From an uncultured Verrucomicrobiota bacterium (GTDB lineage: Bacteria; Verrucomicrobiota; Verrucomicrobiia; Opitutales; Opitutaceae), in contig CAIQAB010000009.1 of assembly GCA_903869675.1 (NCBI GenBank), positions 1 through 48,275 on the forward strand: a DNA stretch of 48,275 nt, in the 5' to 3' direction. The notes below the pieces were generated by a model that saw only the letters and a list, made by a program, of their open reading frames with translations, searched no databases and was not told the DNA's origin. Within the stretch, counting starts at the first letter, position 1. Each line of letters opens with the position of its first letter. Below are positions 34,541 through 43,407 of this stretch, in pieces. A program made the position numbers and the translations under genes.

Positions 34541-35350
34541 ATGTCCATCGCCCCGCAAGTCCTCCTCGACGGCCAACTCCTCCCCGCGGCGCAGGCCCGC
34601 GTATCCGCCTTGTCGGATGGCTTCCTTTTCGGCCACGGCGCATTTGAAACCGTGCGGACCCATCGCGGTCGTCCTCTCCTCTTCGCTGCCCACCACGCCC
34701 GGCTCGCCGCCGCCTGCACCGCACTTGACATCACCCCGCCTTGCCCAGCCCAGGAACTCGCCGACCGCGTTACCCGCCTGCTCGCCGCCGTGCGTTTGCC
34801 CGACGCCGCCGTGAAAATCATCCGCTACCGCGAGCTCAACCGCACGGCCGAGCTAATCACCGCCCGAACCCTACCCTACTCCGCTCCCGATTACCTGCGC
34901 GGTTTCCGAGTAATGACCCTTCGTCAAGGCGAGCGCGATGGCCGTATAACCGGACTAAAAACCCTTAACTACCTTGAGAACCGTCTAGCGCGCGCGACCG
35001 CCCAGACCGCTGGCTTTGACGAGGCTTTATTCGTTACACCCGCTGGCCGCGTTATCGAGGGCTCTAGCAGTTCCATTTTTATCGTGAAAGACGGCCACGC
35101 CCACACTCCTCCACTTTCCTTGGGCGTGCTGCCTGGCGTAGCCCGCGCCCGTGTGCTGGCCTTGATCGGCCCAGAACGCGCCCACGAAACCGCCTTTACC
35201 CTCGATGAACTATTGGCGGCCGATGAGGTGTTTCTCACCAACTCGCTAATGGGCGTCATGCCCGTATGCACCCTCGACGCCCATAAGTTCCGCCCCCATT
35301 CCCCCGAGACCTCCGCCGTGCGCCACCTGTTCGCCACCGCCGCGGAGTAA
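34541..35350 (+). CDS. pabC: Aminodeoxychorismate lyase (class IV PLP enzyme)
   Basis: A 269-residue class IV aminotransferase-fold protein. The PLP lysine is K140 in 'GLKTLNYLENRLARA', the same number as in E. coli PabC, and the N terminus has 'SDGFLFGHGAFETVRT'. It follows pabB after 51 bases, so it probably makes p-aminobenzoate plus pyruvate. Without the pabB neighbour, D-amino acid or branched-chain aminotransferase would be alternatives. ATG 34541. Confidence 0.85.
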   Translation: MSIAPQVLLDGQLLPAAQARVSALSDGFLFGHGAFETVRTHRGRPLLFAAHHARLAAACTALDITPPCPAQELADRVTRLLAAVRLPDAAVKIIRYRELNRTAELITARTLPYSAPDYLRGFRVMTLRQGERDGRITGLKTLNYLENRLARATAQTAGFDEALFVTPAGRVIEGSSSSIFIVKDGHAHTPPLSLGVLPGVARARVLALIGPERAHETAFTLDELLAADEVFLTNSLMGVMPVCTLDAHKFRPHSPETSAVRHLFATAAE

Positions 35351-35361
35351 ACCCGCCCGAC

Positions 35362-36594
35362 ATGCCACCACCCGACGCCCTCGCCCGTTTTCACACCCTT
35401 CTGCGCACCGCGCTGACGGAGGGCACCTTGGTAAAGCTGACCCTCGGCAAACCCCGCCCCGGCGCTCCCGAGCCCACTCTGCGCAACGTCTTTGCTCGTC
35501 CTGTCGTGCTCAAGGCCGGCCCGCAGGTATCGCTCGTTTTCCGGCACGTTAACCGCGATGTAACAAAAAACCTTCCACCCACCGAGGCCGCCGGCGTTCT
35601 GGTCGAGTTGCTCGCCTCGGCCTTTCTCGACGCCCACCTGTTCACACCTCTGCAAACCGCACAACTAGAACAAAACAGCGACGATGCCCGGTCTGCCCGT
35701 TTGCGACTGATTACCGCTGAAAGCGCTCCGCCAAGCGTCGCGCTCGGCCATGACCGATCCAAACACCGCCTGCTCGACCCCGCCGCCCCTTGGCTCCGTG
35801 CCCTCGGCGTGACCAACGACCGCGCCCAACCGCGCGAAGGCATGGCCCACAAGTTTCGCCAGATAGAAAAGTTCGCAGAGCTCCTCCGCGACCTGCTCGC
35901 GGAAACCGGCCTCAATATTCCTGAGTATCTCAACGCTCCGCCCCTGCGTATCTCCGACATGGGCGCAGGCAAAGGCTACCTCACCTTCGCCCTCGCCGCG
36001 CTGCTCGGCGCCCGCGCCACCATCACCGGCCTGGAGCGCCGCGCCGATCTCGTGGCCGCCGCTAATCGCCTCGCGACCGAGACCGGTTTTGCTAGCCACC
36101 TCCGCTTCGTCGAGGGCGACATTCCTGTGCCGCCGTCCCCCATAGACTCGCTGGACGTCTTAATTGCCCTGCACGCTTGCGACACCGCCACCGACGATGC
36201 GCTGGCCGCCGGCATCTCTGCCGGTGCCCGCCTGCTCGTGGTTTCACCCTGTTGCCAGAAGGAGTTGCGGCCGCAACTCACTGCTCCCGCCGTGCTCGCC
36301 GACGCTCTGCGCCACGGGATCTTCCAAGAACGCCAAGCTGAGTTCGTGACCGACGCCCTTCGCGCCCAGTTGCTCGAATGCGCCGGTTTTCGCACCAAGG
36401 TCTTTGAGTTTATCTCCACAGAGCACACTGCGAAAAACCTGTTGATCACCGCCCATCGTCTCCACGCGGCCGGCGAGCCCGCATCCGGCGCCCAGCGCGC
36501 GCGTCTGCTCGCCCGCACCCGGGCCTTCGCCGCTTTCTATGGCATTCGCGAACACCGTCTCGCCCGCCACCTCGGCATCGACCTCACCTCCTGA
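35362..36594 (+). CDS. Class I SAM-dependent methyltransferase
   Basis: A 410-residue protein. A Rossmann-type SAM site lies at about residues 198-215 ('ISDMGAGKGYLTFAL'), with an acidic loop '-GLERRADL' and a downstream 'HACDTATDDAL' and 'VSPCCQKEL'. The N-terminal ~180 residues have no fold that I recognise. The target is unknown; the 'DMGAGKGYL' / 'HACDTATD' pattern is shared with Methyltransf_32-type proteins, some of them linked to RNA. It starts 11 bases after pabC and ends 6 bases before the Rsm22-like gene. Confidence 0.7.
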   Translation: MPPPDALARFHTLLRTALTEGTLVKLTLGKPRPGAPEPTLRNVFARPVVLKAGPQVSLVFRHVNRDVTKNLPPTEAAGVLVELLASAFLDAHLFTPLQTAQLEQNSDDARSARLRLITAESAPPSVALGHDRSKHRLLDPAAPWLRALGVTNDRAQPREGMAHKFRQIEKFAELLRDLLAETGLNIPEYLNAPPLRISDMGAGKGYLTFALAALLGARATITGLERRADLVAAANRLATETGFASHLRFVEGDIPVPPSPIDSLDVLIALHACDTATDDALAAGISAGARLLVVSPCCQKELRPQLTAPAVLADALRHGIFQERQAEFVTDALRAQLLECAGFRTKVFEFISTEHTAKNLLITAHRLHAAGEPASGAQRARLLARTRAFAAFYGIREHRLARHLGIDLTS

Positions 36595-36600
36595 ACTGCC

Positions 36601-37641
36601 ATGCCCGATCTCTCCAGCCTCGATTGGGACGCCCTCGACCGCCTGCGGGCCGTCTTTCTCGCGCGTGAAGCCGCCGCTACAGGTCCCTATTGGAAAAATC
36701 AATCCACCCTAGCCGCCTATGACGCCACCTACGGAGAACGCATCGGCTGGAAATGGGACGCGCTTCTCGCCGAGCTGCGACTCCGCGCTTGGCAGCCACC
36801 CGTCGGCACCATGCTGCTAGACTTCGGCTGTGGCTCGGGCGTTGCTGGCCGCCGCATACTGGCTGCCTTCGGACCAAACCATTTCGCGGGTCTTTCCCTC
36901 ATTGACCACAGCCCCGAGGCGGTTGCCTTCGCCGCCACCCGCGCCCGCACGACGTTCCCGAGTCTCAAAGTCCAGACAACCCCCGAACCGATCGAACCCT
37001 ACACTCTCGTGGTTAGCCACGTTCTCAACGAGCTCGCCCCTGAAGGTCGCAGCGAATTACTGGCCCTCGCCAGCCGCGCCTCTGCCGTGCTCTGGGTCGA
37101 GCCCGGCACCCACGCCGACGGCCGTGCCCTCGCCACCGTGCGCGATGAACTCCGGCGAGCCCACCGCATCGTGGCACCCTGCACCCACCGCGAAAATTGC
37201 CCGCTTTTCATCGAAGCCAACGGCCGAGATTGGTGCCATTTCTTCGCCTCCCCGCCCCCGGGCGTGCAAAACTCCCCGGATTGGGTTCGCTTCGCCCATC
37301 GCGCTGGGGTTGATCTGCGCAGCCAAGCCTATGCCTGCCTCGTTCTGGAAAACCTAAGCTCGGCCGGTTCCGTGCTGCCCGCATCAGTCTCCGCCCGCGT
37401 GCTCGGCCGCCCGGAGGTATTCAAGCCCTACGCACGGCTCCTGGCGTGCGACGCCACCGGGCTGCATTGGCTCGAGTTGGCTAAACGCACCGACCCCGCC
37501 TTGGTCAAACGTCTCACCAAAGACCCGCCTTTGCCGCTCTATGTCCTCACGCATAACGGCCGCAAAATCTCCGCCGCAACCCCGCTGTTCTCGCCAACAG
37601 CGCCCGCCGCAGCGACGGAATGCATCGACGAGGATTTGTAA
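36601..37641 (+). CDS. Rsm22/METTL17-like methyltransferase fold, possible Fe-S protein
   Basis: A 346-residue protein. A SAM-binding motif '-LDFGCGSGVAGRR' lies at ~73-85. The C-terminal half has a cysteine pattern typical of the Rsm22 family: 'VAPCTH' (C194), 'NCPLF' (C200) and 'DWCHF' (C212), preceded by 'VEPGTHADGR'. Rsm22-type proteins associate with the small ribosomal subunit, and the mitochondrial METTL17 was reported to bind a 4Fe-4S cluster through such cysteines. Three clear cysteines are visible; a fourth ligand is not obvious. It follows the other methyltransferase by 6 bases. Role in bacterial ribosome assembly is inference. Confidence 0.75.
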   Translation: MPDLSSLDWDALDRLRAVFLAREAAATGPYWKNQSTLAAYDATYGERIGWKWDALLAELRLRAWQPPVGTMLLDFGCGSGVAGRRILAAFGPNHFAGLSLIDHSPEAVAFAATRARTTFPSLKVQTTPEPIEPYTLVVSHVLNELAPEGRSELLALASRASAVLWVEPGTHADGRALATVRDELRRAHRIVAPCTHRENCPLFIEANGRDWCHFFASPPPGVQNSPDWVRFAHRAGVDLRSQAYACLVLENLSSAGSVLPASVSARVLGRPEVFKPYARLLACDATGLHWLELAKRTDPALVKRLTKDPPLPLYVLTHNGRKISAATPLFSPTAPAAATECIDEDL

Positions 37642-37649
37642 ACCCTCGC

Positions 37650-37679
37650 TTGACTCCACCCCGCGCCTGTCGCGATTGT
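37650..37679 (+). promoter_or_regulatory. Weak sigma-70-like promoter before the small basic gene
   Basis: TTGACT (37650-37655) is a good -35 match; GATTGT (37674-37679) is only a fair -10 after an 18-base spacer. The ATG follows 22 bases later. The low -10 quality makes this tentative. Confidence 0.3.
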
Positions 37680-37701
37680 AACTCTTTAACCAAATCTCAC
37701 C

Positions 37702-37824
37702 ATGGGCCAACAATACAACAAGGGTATCAAAAAGAAGCGTCGTCTCGCCTACTTGAAGCGCAAAAAAGTAGCAGCTAAACTGGCTGCCGCCACCGCCAAG
37801 AAGCCCGCCAAGGCTAAGAAGTAA
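37702..37824 (+). CDS. Very small basic protein (40 residues), possible ribosomal or RNA-binding protein
   Basis: The reading frame encodes 40 residues: MGQQYNKGIKKKRRLAYLKR, then a lysine/alanine tail ending KPAKAKK. About 17 residues are Lys or Arg and none is acidic. It has an ATG, its own spacing, a strong terminator right after it, and a codon and composition pattern unlike chance. Its position between the Rsm22-like methyltransferase and rimO suggests a ribosomal or ribosome-associated role. I do not recognise it as any named ribosomal protein. Confidence 0.7.
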   Translation: MGQQYNKGIKKKRRLAYLKRKKVAAKLAAATAKKPAKAKK

Positions 37825-37843
37825 GGGGCCCGTCCCCTTCCCT

Positions 37844-37876
37844 AAAACCGCGGCCCTTTCGAGCGCCGCGGTTTTT
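37844..37876 (+). terminator. Intrinsic terminator after the small basic gene
   Basis: AAAACCGCGGC and GCCGCGGTTTT form an 11-base stem around a 10-base loop, with a T-run after it. It sits 19 bases after the stop codon and before rimO. Confidence 0.85.
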
Positions 37877-37922
37877 CGTTTCTAATCTGCCCGCCTCCGC
37901 CGTTCCCTTACCACCTTCCTGC

Positions 37923-39344
37923 ATGAGCTCGGTCGTTAAAGTCTCTCTCGTCTCCCTCGGTTGCGCCAAGAATCTCGTCGATAGCGAGATCATGGTCGGC
38001 CATCTTCACCAAGCTGGCATGCAGGTGGTGCCCGATCAAGACCAGGCGGACGTCGTGATCGTGAACACCTGCTCGTTCATCGATTCGTCCAAGGAGGAAT
38101 CGATCAACCACATCCTCGAAGCCCACGAGGCTCGTGGCATGAAAAAGCGCCGCGCCGGCCAAAAGCTGATTGTCGCCGGCTGCATGTCGCAGCGTTTTTC
38201 CAAGGAACTGCCGAAGGAACTGCCCGAAGTGGATGCCTTTATCGGCCTCGACCAGATCACCCGCGTTGGCCCCATTATCGAGGAGCTGACCGGCGTAAAA
38301 CGCGCCAAGGGGGATGCGCCGCAGAATTATATCGAAGGTCGCAGCACCTACATACCCGATTACGATACTCCCCGCTTCCGTCTCACCCCGAAGCACTTTG
38401 CCTACATCAAGATCGCCGAAGGCTGCAACCACCCATGCGCCTTCTGCATCATCCCCCAGATCCGCGGTCGCCACCGCTCGCGCTCAGTCGAAAGCGTCGT
38501 CGCCGAGGCCCGGCAGCTTGTCGCAGAGGGTGTGAAGGAGATCAACCTGATCTCCCAAGATACTACCTACTTCGGCATGGACACCTGGGAACAGCGTCCG
38601 AACCCCCGCTCGCCCGTTGATTCTTCCCGTGGCACCGCCCTCACCACCCTGCTGCGTCAGCTGAATGCTATTCCCGGTGATTTCTGGATCCGCCTGCTCT
38701 ACACCCACCCCGCCCATTGGTCAGACGAGTTGATCAAGACCATCGCTGAATGCCCGAAGGTCGCCCGCTACATCGACATCCCCCTTCAGCACATCAGCGA
38801 CCACATGCTCGGGCGCATGCAACGAGAGACCTCCGGCCAATATATTCGAGATCTAATCACCCGAATCCGCGCAGGCATACCGGGCATCGCAGTGCGCACC
38901 ACGTTCATCGTTGGCTTTCCTGGCGAGACGGAGACTGACGTTGAGGAGCTATGTGCGTTTATCCAAGAGACCAAGTTCGAGCGTTTGGGTGTGTTCCGCT
39001 ATTCGCAGGAAGAGGGCACCAAAGCCGCCAAGATGGAGGAGCAACTCGCCACCAAGCTGAAGGATGCGCGCTACCGCCGCACCATGTCGCTTCAGCGTGA
39101 GATCGCCGCGGAGGTGAGCGGGCGCTTTGTCGGCAAGACCCTCCGCGTCCTCGTCGAGGAGCCAGGTGTCGCCCGCGGCGAAGCCGACGCGCCCGATATC
39201 GACGGTCGCGTTTACGTGCCCCGCACTCTGCCGGTTGGCGAATTCGCCGACGTTCTCATCACTGGCGCCCGTGACTACGACCTCCTGGCCTTGCCCAAGG
39301 GTGAGCAACCCAAGGAATACAAGGTCGCGAAGACCGCCCAATAG
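37923..39344 (+). CDS. rimO: Ribosomal protein S12 methylthiotransferase
   Basis: A 473-residue radical-SAM enzyme that adds a methylthio group to a conserved Asp of ribosomal protein S12. The N-terminal UPF0004 domain shows cysteines in 'SLGCAKNLVDSE', 'NTCSF' and 'AGCMSQRF'; the radical-SAM motif is 'EGCNHPCAFCIIPQIRGR'. 'LGCAKNLVDSE' is the RimO signature that distinguishes it from MiaB. It uses two 4Fe-4S clusters. ATG 37923. It is the last of a translation-related group on this strand. Confidence 0.93.
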   Translation: MSSVVKVSLVSLGCAKNLVDSEIMVGHLHQAGMQVVPDQDQADVVIVNTCSFIDSSKEESINHILEAHEARGMKKRRAGQKLIVAGCMSQRFSKELPKELPEVDAFIGLDQITRVGPIIEELTGVKRAKGDAPQNYIEGRSTYIPDYDTPRFRLTPKHFAYIKIAEGCNHPCAFCIIPQIRGRHRSRSVESVVAEARQLVAEGVKEINLISQDTTYFGMDTWEQRPNPRSPVDSSRGTALTTLLRQLNAIPGDFWIRLLYTHPAHWSDELIKTIAECPKVARYIDIPLQHISDHMLGRMQRETSGQYIRDLITRIRAGIPGIAVRTTFIVGFPGETETDVEELCAFIQETKFERLGVFRYSQEEGTKAAKMEEQLATKLKDARYRRTMSLQREIAAEVSGRFVGKTLRVLVEEPGVARGEADAPDIDGRVYVPRTLPVGEFADVLITGARDYDLLALPKGEQPKEYKVAKTAQ

Positions 39345-39377
39345 GAGTCAGCACCCGACCCGTTGCCCAGACGGTCC

Positions 39378-41597
39378 TCAAAGACTGCCCGCCAGTGAGC
39401 GGGCGGCCTTAAGGTCGATTTTACCGGTTCCGAGCATGGGGATGGCATCCACTCGCTTCACAATACGGGGTATCCAGAGATTAGGCACACCGGCGGTCGC
39501 CAGTTTTTCCCGGATCAGCTCCGTGGTAAGCTCTGGTCGGACGGTAAGTAGAACGAGCGCCTCTCCCTTTTGCTCGTCGGGCACCCCGGTGACAAAAATC
39601 GGGTAGGTTTCATCCTCTGCGTTCGCTCCCAATTCACAGAGCTCTATCAGCTTCCGTTCGATGGTGCCATGCGGCACCATCTCGCCGCCGATTTTGGAAA
39701 AGCGAGACATCCGGCCCTCGATCCAGAGAAATCCCGCCGCATCAAACCGGCCAAGATCTCCGGTGATGAACCAGCCCTCGTGGAAGGCCGCCGCCGTGCG
39801 CTCCGGGTCCGATAGATAGCCGGCAAACACATTGGGGCCACGCAAGGCAACCAGCCCGGTGGTGGTAATAGGCACAGGGACCATTGTCAGAGGGTCTAGC
39901 AGGCGCGCAGCCATACCGGGCAACATGCGCCCGACCGAGCCAGGTCGCTGACCGCGCTGCGCCTCCGCTGTGCCAGTCGCCACCGGCGGATTGGGCTGAT
40001 TGACCGACGCGACGGGCGAGGTCTCCGTCAGACCATAGCCCTGCATGATTTCGAGATGGAACTTCTCCCGTGCCAGCTCCGCCAGATCCTCCGGTAGCTT
40101 CTCGGCCCCGGAAACCAGCACCTGCAAACTCCGCAAGTCGCGTCGCTCTGCTTTGTGTAAAACCGGTCTGGCAAAAGTAGGGGCTGCCACCCACACGGTG
40201 CAGGCCTCCTCCCGGATCGTCTCGACGATACGGCGAGGTTCCAGTGGACTCGGAACTGTCACTACCCGGCAGCCCCGCAAGAGCGGATACCAGACCGTAA
40301 CGGTGAAGCCGAAACTGTGGAAAATCGGAAGACAACTGAGCATGACCGCCGTGTCAGGCAGAATGGCGAGCGACGAGATCTGCCGGCAGTTGCCAAGGAT
40401 GTTGCGGTGGCTAAGAACCACCCCCTTGGGCTCTCCAGAGCTGCCACTGGTGAACAACAAACCTGCCTCGGCATCCCCTCCCGCACTCGGCAAGCCCAGC
40501 AGAAGCGGCCAGAAAGGATTCGGCAGCAACCAAGCCGCGATAAACCAAGAAAAAATCGTGCGTTTGCCTCCAGCCGCCGAGAGGGTAGCGGAAAAATCTC
40601 GCGTGTCGCTGGGCCAAGGGAAGCCAGATAACTTTGCGCGCATCGCGTCAGCCGTTAAAACGGTGCGGATACCGGCGATACGCAGGCTCGATTCAATCGC
40701 CGATCCGCTGGTCGTGAAGTTGAGGTTAACGGGGATTTTCCCCGCGCAAAGCACGCCCAGATTGGCAATGGTCGAGGCCGCGCCAGGAGGCAGAATGATG
40801 CCGATGCGACCGTCCGGCACGCTTCTACGCAGATGACGCGAGAGGGCTGCCGACGCGGCCAACAGGCCGGCGGCGGACACTTCCCGGCGGGGGCCGGTGC
40901 GATCGATAAGTTCGATCCGCCCCGGTCGTTTAGCCAAAGCCCGAACCACTTCGGCGGCCAAGTGCCGCTCCAAGTGCGGATGGACGGAAAAAGCTTCCGC
41001 CCCCAACTCCAGCAAGGCCGCCCGCAATCTCGCCGCATCGGCCAAAGCCGGTTGAATAGGCTCTCCCCAGACCACCGTTACTGAAGTAGGCAACAAACGT
41101 GGTGATTTAAAAATATAGACGTTGCCCGAAAACGAAAACACCGAGCCCCAAAGTCCGTCATGATAAACCGGCACCACGGGCACGCCGGCGCGGCGTGCCA
41201 TAAGTTCAAAACCACGCTCAAGCTGCATCACCTGGCCGGTGCGCGAAATCGAACCTTCAGGAAAAATCAGCACCAGTTCCCCTCTTCCTAGGCACTCCAC
41301 CACCCTACGGGTAGCCCCGAGCGCATTGCTCCTTGAAACGGGAATCGTGCCGGTGAGCTGAAAGACGATACGGAAAAACCAGTGCTCAGCGAGCAGGCTT
41401 TCGTGCCCGACGAAGCGTATTGGTCGTGGGCAAGCGAGTTGAAGCACGATAACGTCAACGTAGGATAGGTGGTTAGCCAGAAGGAGCGCTCCGCCGGAGG
41501 GAAGCCGCTCGGCGTGCAGCGAACGCACCCGGTAAAGACAACGGGCCAGCCAACGGATGGGAGTGGCGATAAACCACGGGGCATACTGGGCGCGCAT
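39378..41597 (-). CDS. Aas-type fused acyltransferase and acyl-ACP synthetase
   Basis: A 739-residue protein. The N-terminal PlsC-type domain (about 1-210) shows the 'NHLSYVD' HX4D motif and 'FPEGSISRTG'. The C-terminal AMP-forming ligase domain shows 'LFTSGSSGEPKGVVLSHRN' and 'MQGYGLTETSPV'. The layout and length match E. coli Aas (719 residues), which re-acylates lysophospholipids with fatty acids activated on ACP. No LplT-type transporter domain or neighbour is visible. The gene starts 15 bases after the TOPRIM-like gene on the same strand, so it may be part of that operon. Confidence 0.8.
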   Translation of the reverse strand: MRAQYAPWFIATPIRWLARCLYRVRSLHAERLPSGGALLLANHLSYVDVIVLQLACPRPIRFVGHESLLAEHWFFRIVFQLTGTIPVSRSNALGATRRVVECLGRGELVLIFPEGSISRTGQVMQLERGFELMARRAGVPVVPVYHDGLWGSVFSFSGNVYIFKSPRLLPTSVTVVWGEPIQPALADAARLRAALLELGAEAFSVHPHLERHLAAEVVRALAKRPGRIELIDRTGPRREVSAAGLLAASAALSRHLRRSVPDGRIGIILPPGAASTIANLGVLCAGKIPVNLNFTTSGSAIESSLRIAGIRTVLTADAMRAKLSGFPWPSDTRDFSATLSAAGGKRTIFSWFIAAWLLPNPFWPLLLGLPSAGGDAEAGLLFTSGSSGEPKGVVLSHRNILGNCRQISSLAILPDTAVMLSCLPIFHSFGFTVTVWYPLLRGCRVVTVPSPLEPRRIVETIREEACTVWVAAPTFARPVLHKAERRDLRSLQVLVSGAEKLPEDLAELAREKFHLEIMQGYGLTETSPVASVNQPNPPVATGTAEAQRGQRPGSVGRMLPGMAARLLDPLTMVPVPITTTGLVALRGPNVFAGYLSDPERTAAAFHEGWFITGDLGRFDAAGFLWIEGRMSRFSKIGGEMVPHGTIERKLIELCELGANAEDETYPIFVTGVPDEQKGEALVLLTVRPELTTELIREKLATAGVPNLWIPRIVKRVDAIPMLGTGKIDLKAARSLAGSL

Positions 41598-41612
41598 GAA
41601 GGGGAAACAAAG

Positions 41613-42296
41613 TTAAGCAGCGGACCGGCTCGAGTCGGTTTCAGCCGGTTTAAGCTCCCAGCTGCGAAGGTCGGTCGCGAGTGCGGCAAACCCGGGAAAA
41701 TCGTGCTCCAGCCGACGCGGGTCGCGGGCATGACGCTTGGCCGCAAGCGTGGCTCCTGCCACGGCTTGAGCGAGGTTGGGGCGTTCCGTGCCGTAGACGC
41801 GGGCCTTAAGCTCACGGCGAGTATAAGGCGCCCGACCGGTTACGCGCCCCTCCACCCAGGCCGCCTCGCCGACCGTATCGTCGTTACCACAGAGATACCA
41901 CGCCTCAGCCGAGGGCACGGCGAGGCCGACCGCGCGCAACATGCGTTCCCTTCCGTGCTTAAGCGGGAGATGGCGGGTGGCGCGACGAAACACGGCCCGC
42001 AGTTGGCACAGCCGGCAGCGAGGATGGAAATAACCAGGCCTCTCGTGGTGAGAACCGTGTGGTTCGGTGTCGTCAGCATCGACCAACATTACCAGAGCAT
42101 CGGCGTCGGTGTTGAAGTGCAGATGACGTGCGATTGCTGGTAGTATCTGAATCACGGAAGGCCAGCCCCGGGCCCGCAAACCGGGCTGAACCTGATTGAA
42201 AGGTTTTCCGAGAATGCCCTCAACCAGGATAGCGAGCGCGGCCTCGTCCACTTGGGATTCACCCAGCAGGGCAAGACGCAGGCTTCTGCCGTTCAT
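41613..42296 (-). CDS. TOPRIM-like partner of the AAA ATPase (DUF4276-like)
   Basis: A 227-residue protein. E13 in 'LALLGESQVDEAAL' and the acidic run 'ALVMLVDADDTEP' (D73, D75, D76) resemble the Glu and DxD of TOPRIM/DUF4276 metal-binding nuclease folds. A 'CRLC' pair and two basic segments follow. The start ATG overlaps the ATPase stop as ATGA (42293-42296), so expression is coupled. Companions of this kind in OLD, PARIS and related two-gene systems are nucleases or nuclease-like effectors. The family assignment is from motif pattern only, so it is moderate. Confidence 0.6.
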   Translation of the reverse strand: MNGRSLRLALLGESQVDEAALAILVEGILGKPFNQVQPGLRARGWPSVIQILPAIARHLHFNTDADALVMLVDADDTEPHGSHHERPGYFHPRCRLCQLRAVFRRATRHLPLKHGRERMLRAVGLAVPSAEAWYLCGNDDTVGEAAWVEGRVTGRAPYTRRELKARVYGTERPNLAQAVAGATLAAKRHARDPRRLEHDFPGFAALATDLRSWELKPAETDSSRSAA

Positions 42297-43294
42297 GTCG
42301 CCTCCGGCACGCCCCCCAGGATGCCGGAATACCATAGATCCCCGAGCGTTCCTCCTTCGGCTAGGAGTTCGGTTAAGTCAGTCCGATCGGAAAGCCTGGC
42401 AAAGGTGGCAGCGCGGCCATGTTTATCCGCGATCACAATCTCCTCGGGGTGGTCGCGAAAAAGATCGAGCAATTGAGGCGAATGCGTGGTGGCGATTACC
42501 TGAACAGGGGAACGTGTATGACCATAGTCGGCGGGATGGGTAAGACGGTAAAGCACGTCACGGACGCCACGTAGAAGCCGGGGGTGGATACCGCGATCCA
42601 ACTCCTCGAGACATATAATTGCTGGCGGCGCGGGATCATGGGCCAGCGCGAGCAACGCCATCACGTAGAGCGTGCCTTGCGAAACCTCATCGGCAGGCAC
42701 CATGACTGGCGCTCCCCCGCCCGCAAGACGAAGGGAAAAGGTGCCACGGTCGGCATAGAGAACGAGGTCGGCGTATTCGGGGAAAAGCTGCAGCAACTCC
42801 GCGCACAGTCCGGCATAGGCGTCCGGTGAAATCTCGCGCAACCCAGCTAGGCAGGCGGTGAGATTGCTACCGTCCGACGCCAACTCGCGGGAACCACCAG
42901 TTTGAACCGGACGGATTATCGCGCGCGAATCCAGCAAGTAAGAGCGGGCGGTGAGCAGCCGGGTTCGCAATACCGCCCAATCGATCAGCTCTCCGCTGGC
43001 CGCGAGTGGCGTCAACTGCAAGAGGTCGCAGCTCTCCTCATCGCGACAGGTCAGAGTAGCCTCAAACCCGTTGTGAGGCGGATTAAACCGGAAGGCGATC
43101 TGGGCGGCTTCTAAGTTGGTTACCGCGAAGGTATCTGAAATCGGCAGCCGCGCGAGGGTGCGAAGACGCAACACCGCTTGAATAAGACTCGTTTTGCCCG
43201 AGCCATTGGGTCCGATTACAAGATTGAACGGCGCTAGCTCGATCCGGGCGGAACGGAGCGCCTTGAAATTCCGGAAAGCGACGGAGGCGATCAC
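42293..43294 (-). CDS. AAA ATPase of the RecF/SMC/OLD type
   Basis: A 333-residue ATPase. Walker A 'GPNGSGKT' spans residues 28-35 after 'FRNFKALRSARIELAPFNLVIG'. It has a signature-like 'SQGTLYVMALLALA' (about 205), Walker B with Glu 'IICLEELDRGIHP' (E230), and the switch 'ATTHSPQLL' with H271. This is the AAA_21/SMC-like fold found in OLD, RecF and several defence ATPases. It begins with a GTG. Its stop overlaps the start of the TOPRIM-like gene. Stand-alone role unknown; pairing is the main clue. Confidence 0.8.
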   Translation of the reverse strand: MIASVAFRNFKALRSARIELAPFNLVIGPNGSGKTSLIQAVLRLRTLARLPISDTFAVTNLEAAQIAFRFNPPHNGFEATLTCRDEESCDLLQLTPLAASGELIDWAVLRTRLLTARSYLLDSRAIIRPVQTGGSRELASDGSNLTACLAGLREISPDAYAGLCAELLQLFPEYADLVLYADRGTFSLRLAGGGAPVMVPADEVSQGTLYVMALLALAHDPAPPAIICLEELDRGIHPRLLRGVRDVLYRLTHPADYGHTRSPVQVIATTHSPQLLDLFRDHPEEIVIADKHGRAATFARLSDRTDLTELLAEGGTLGDLWYSGILGGVPEAT

Positions 43295-43407
43295 GACTTA
43301 TTCAGGCCCCGCCCAGGCCTACAGTCGAGCTTGGTTAGCGTTAGCCCCTAATCTTAGAGAAACGGGCGGCGAGATCGGCTCTGATCTGCCACATTGCGCT
43401 GGAGGAT

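Noticed and set aside
32285-35350. folB-folK-pabB-pabC as a novel arrangement
   Set aside because: Grouping of folate genes is common in bacteria; nothing unusual beyond the missing folP and pabA in the window.
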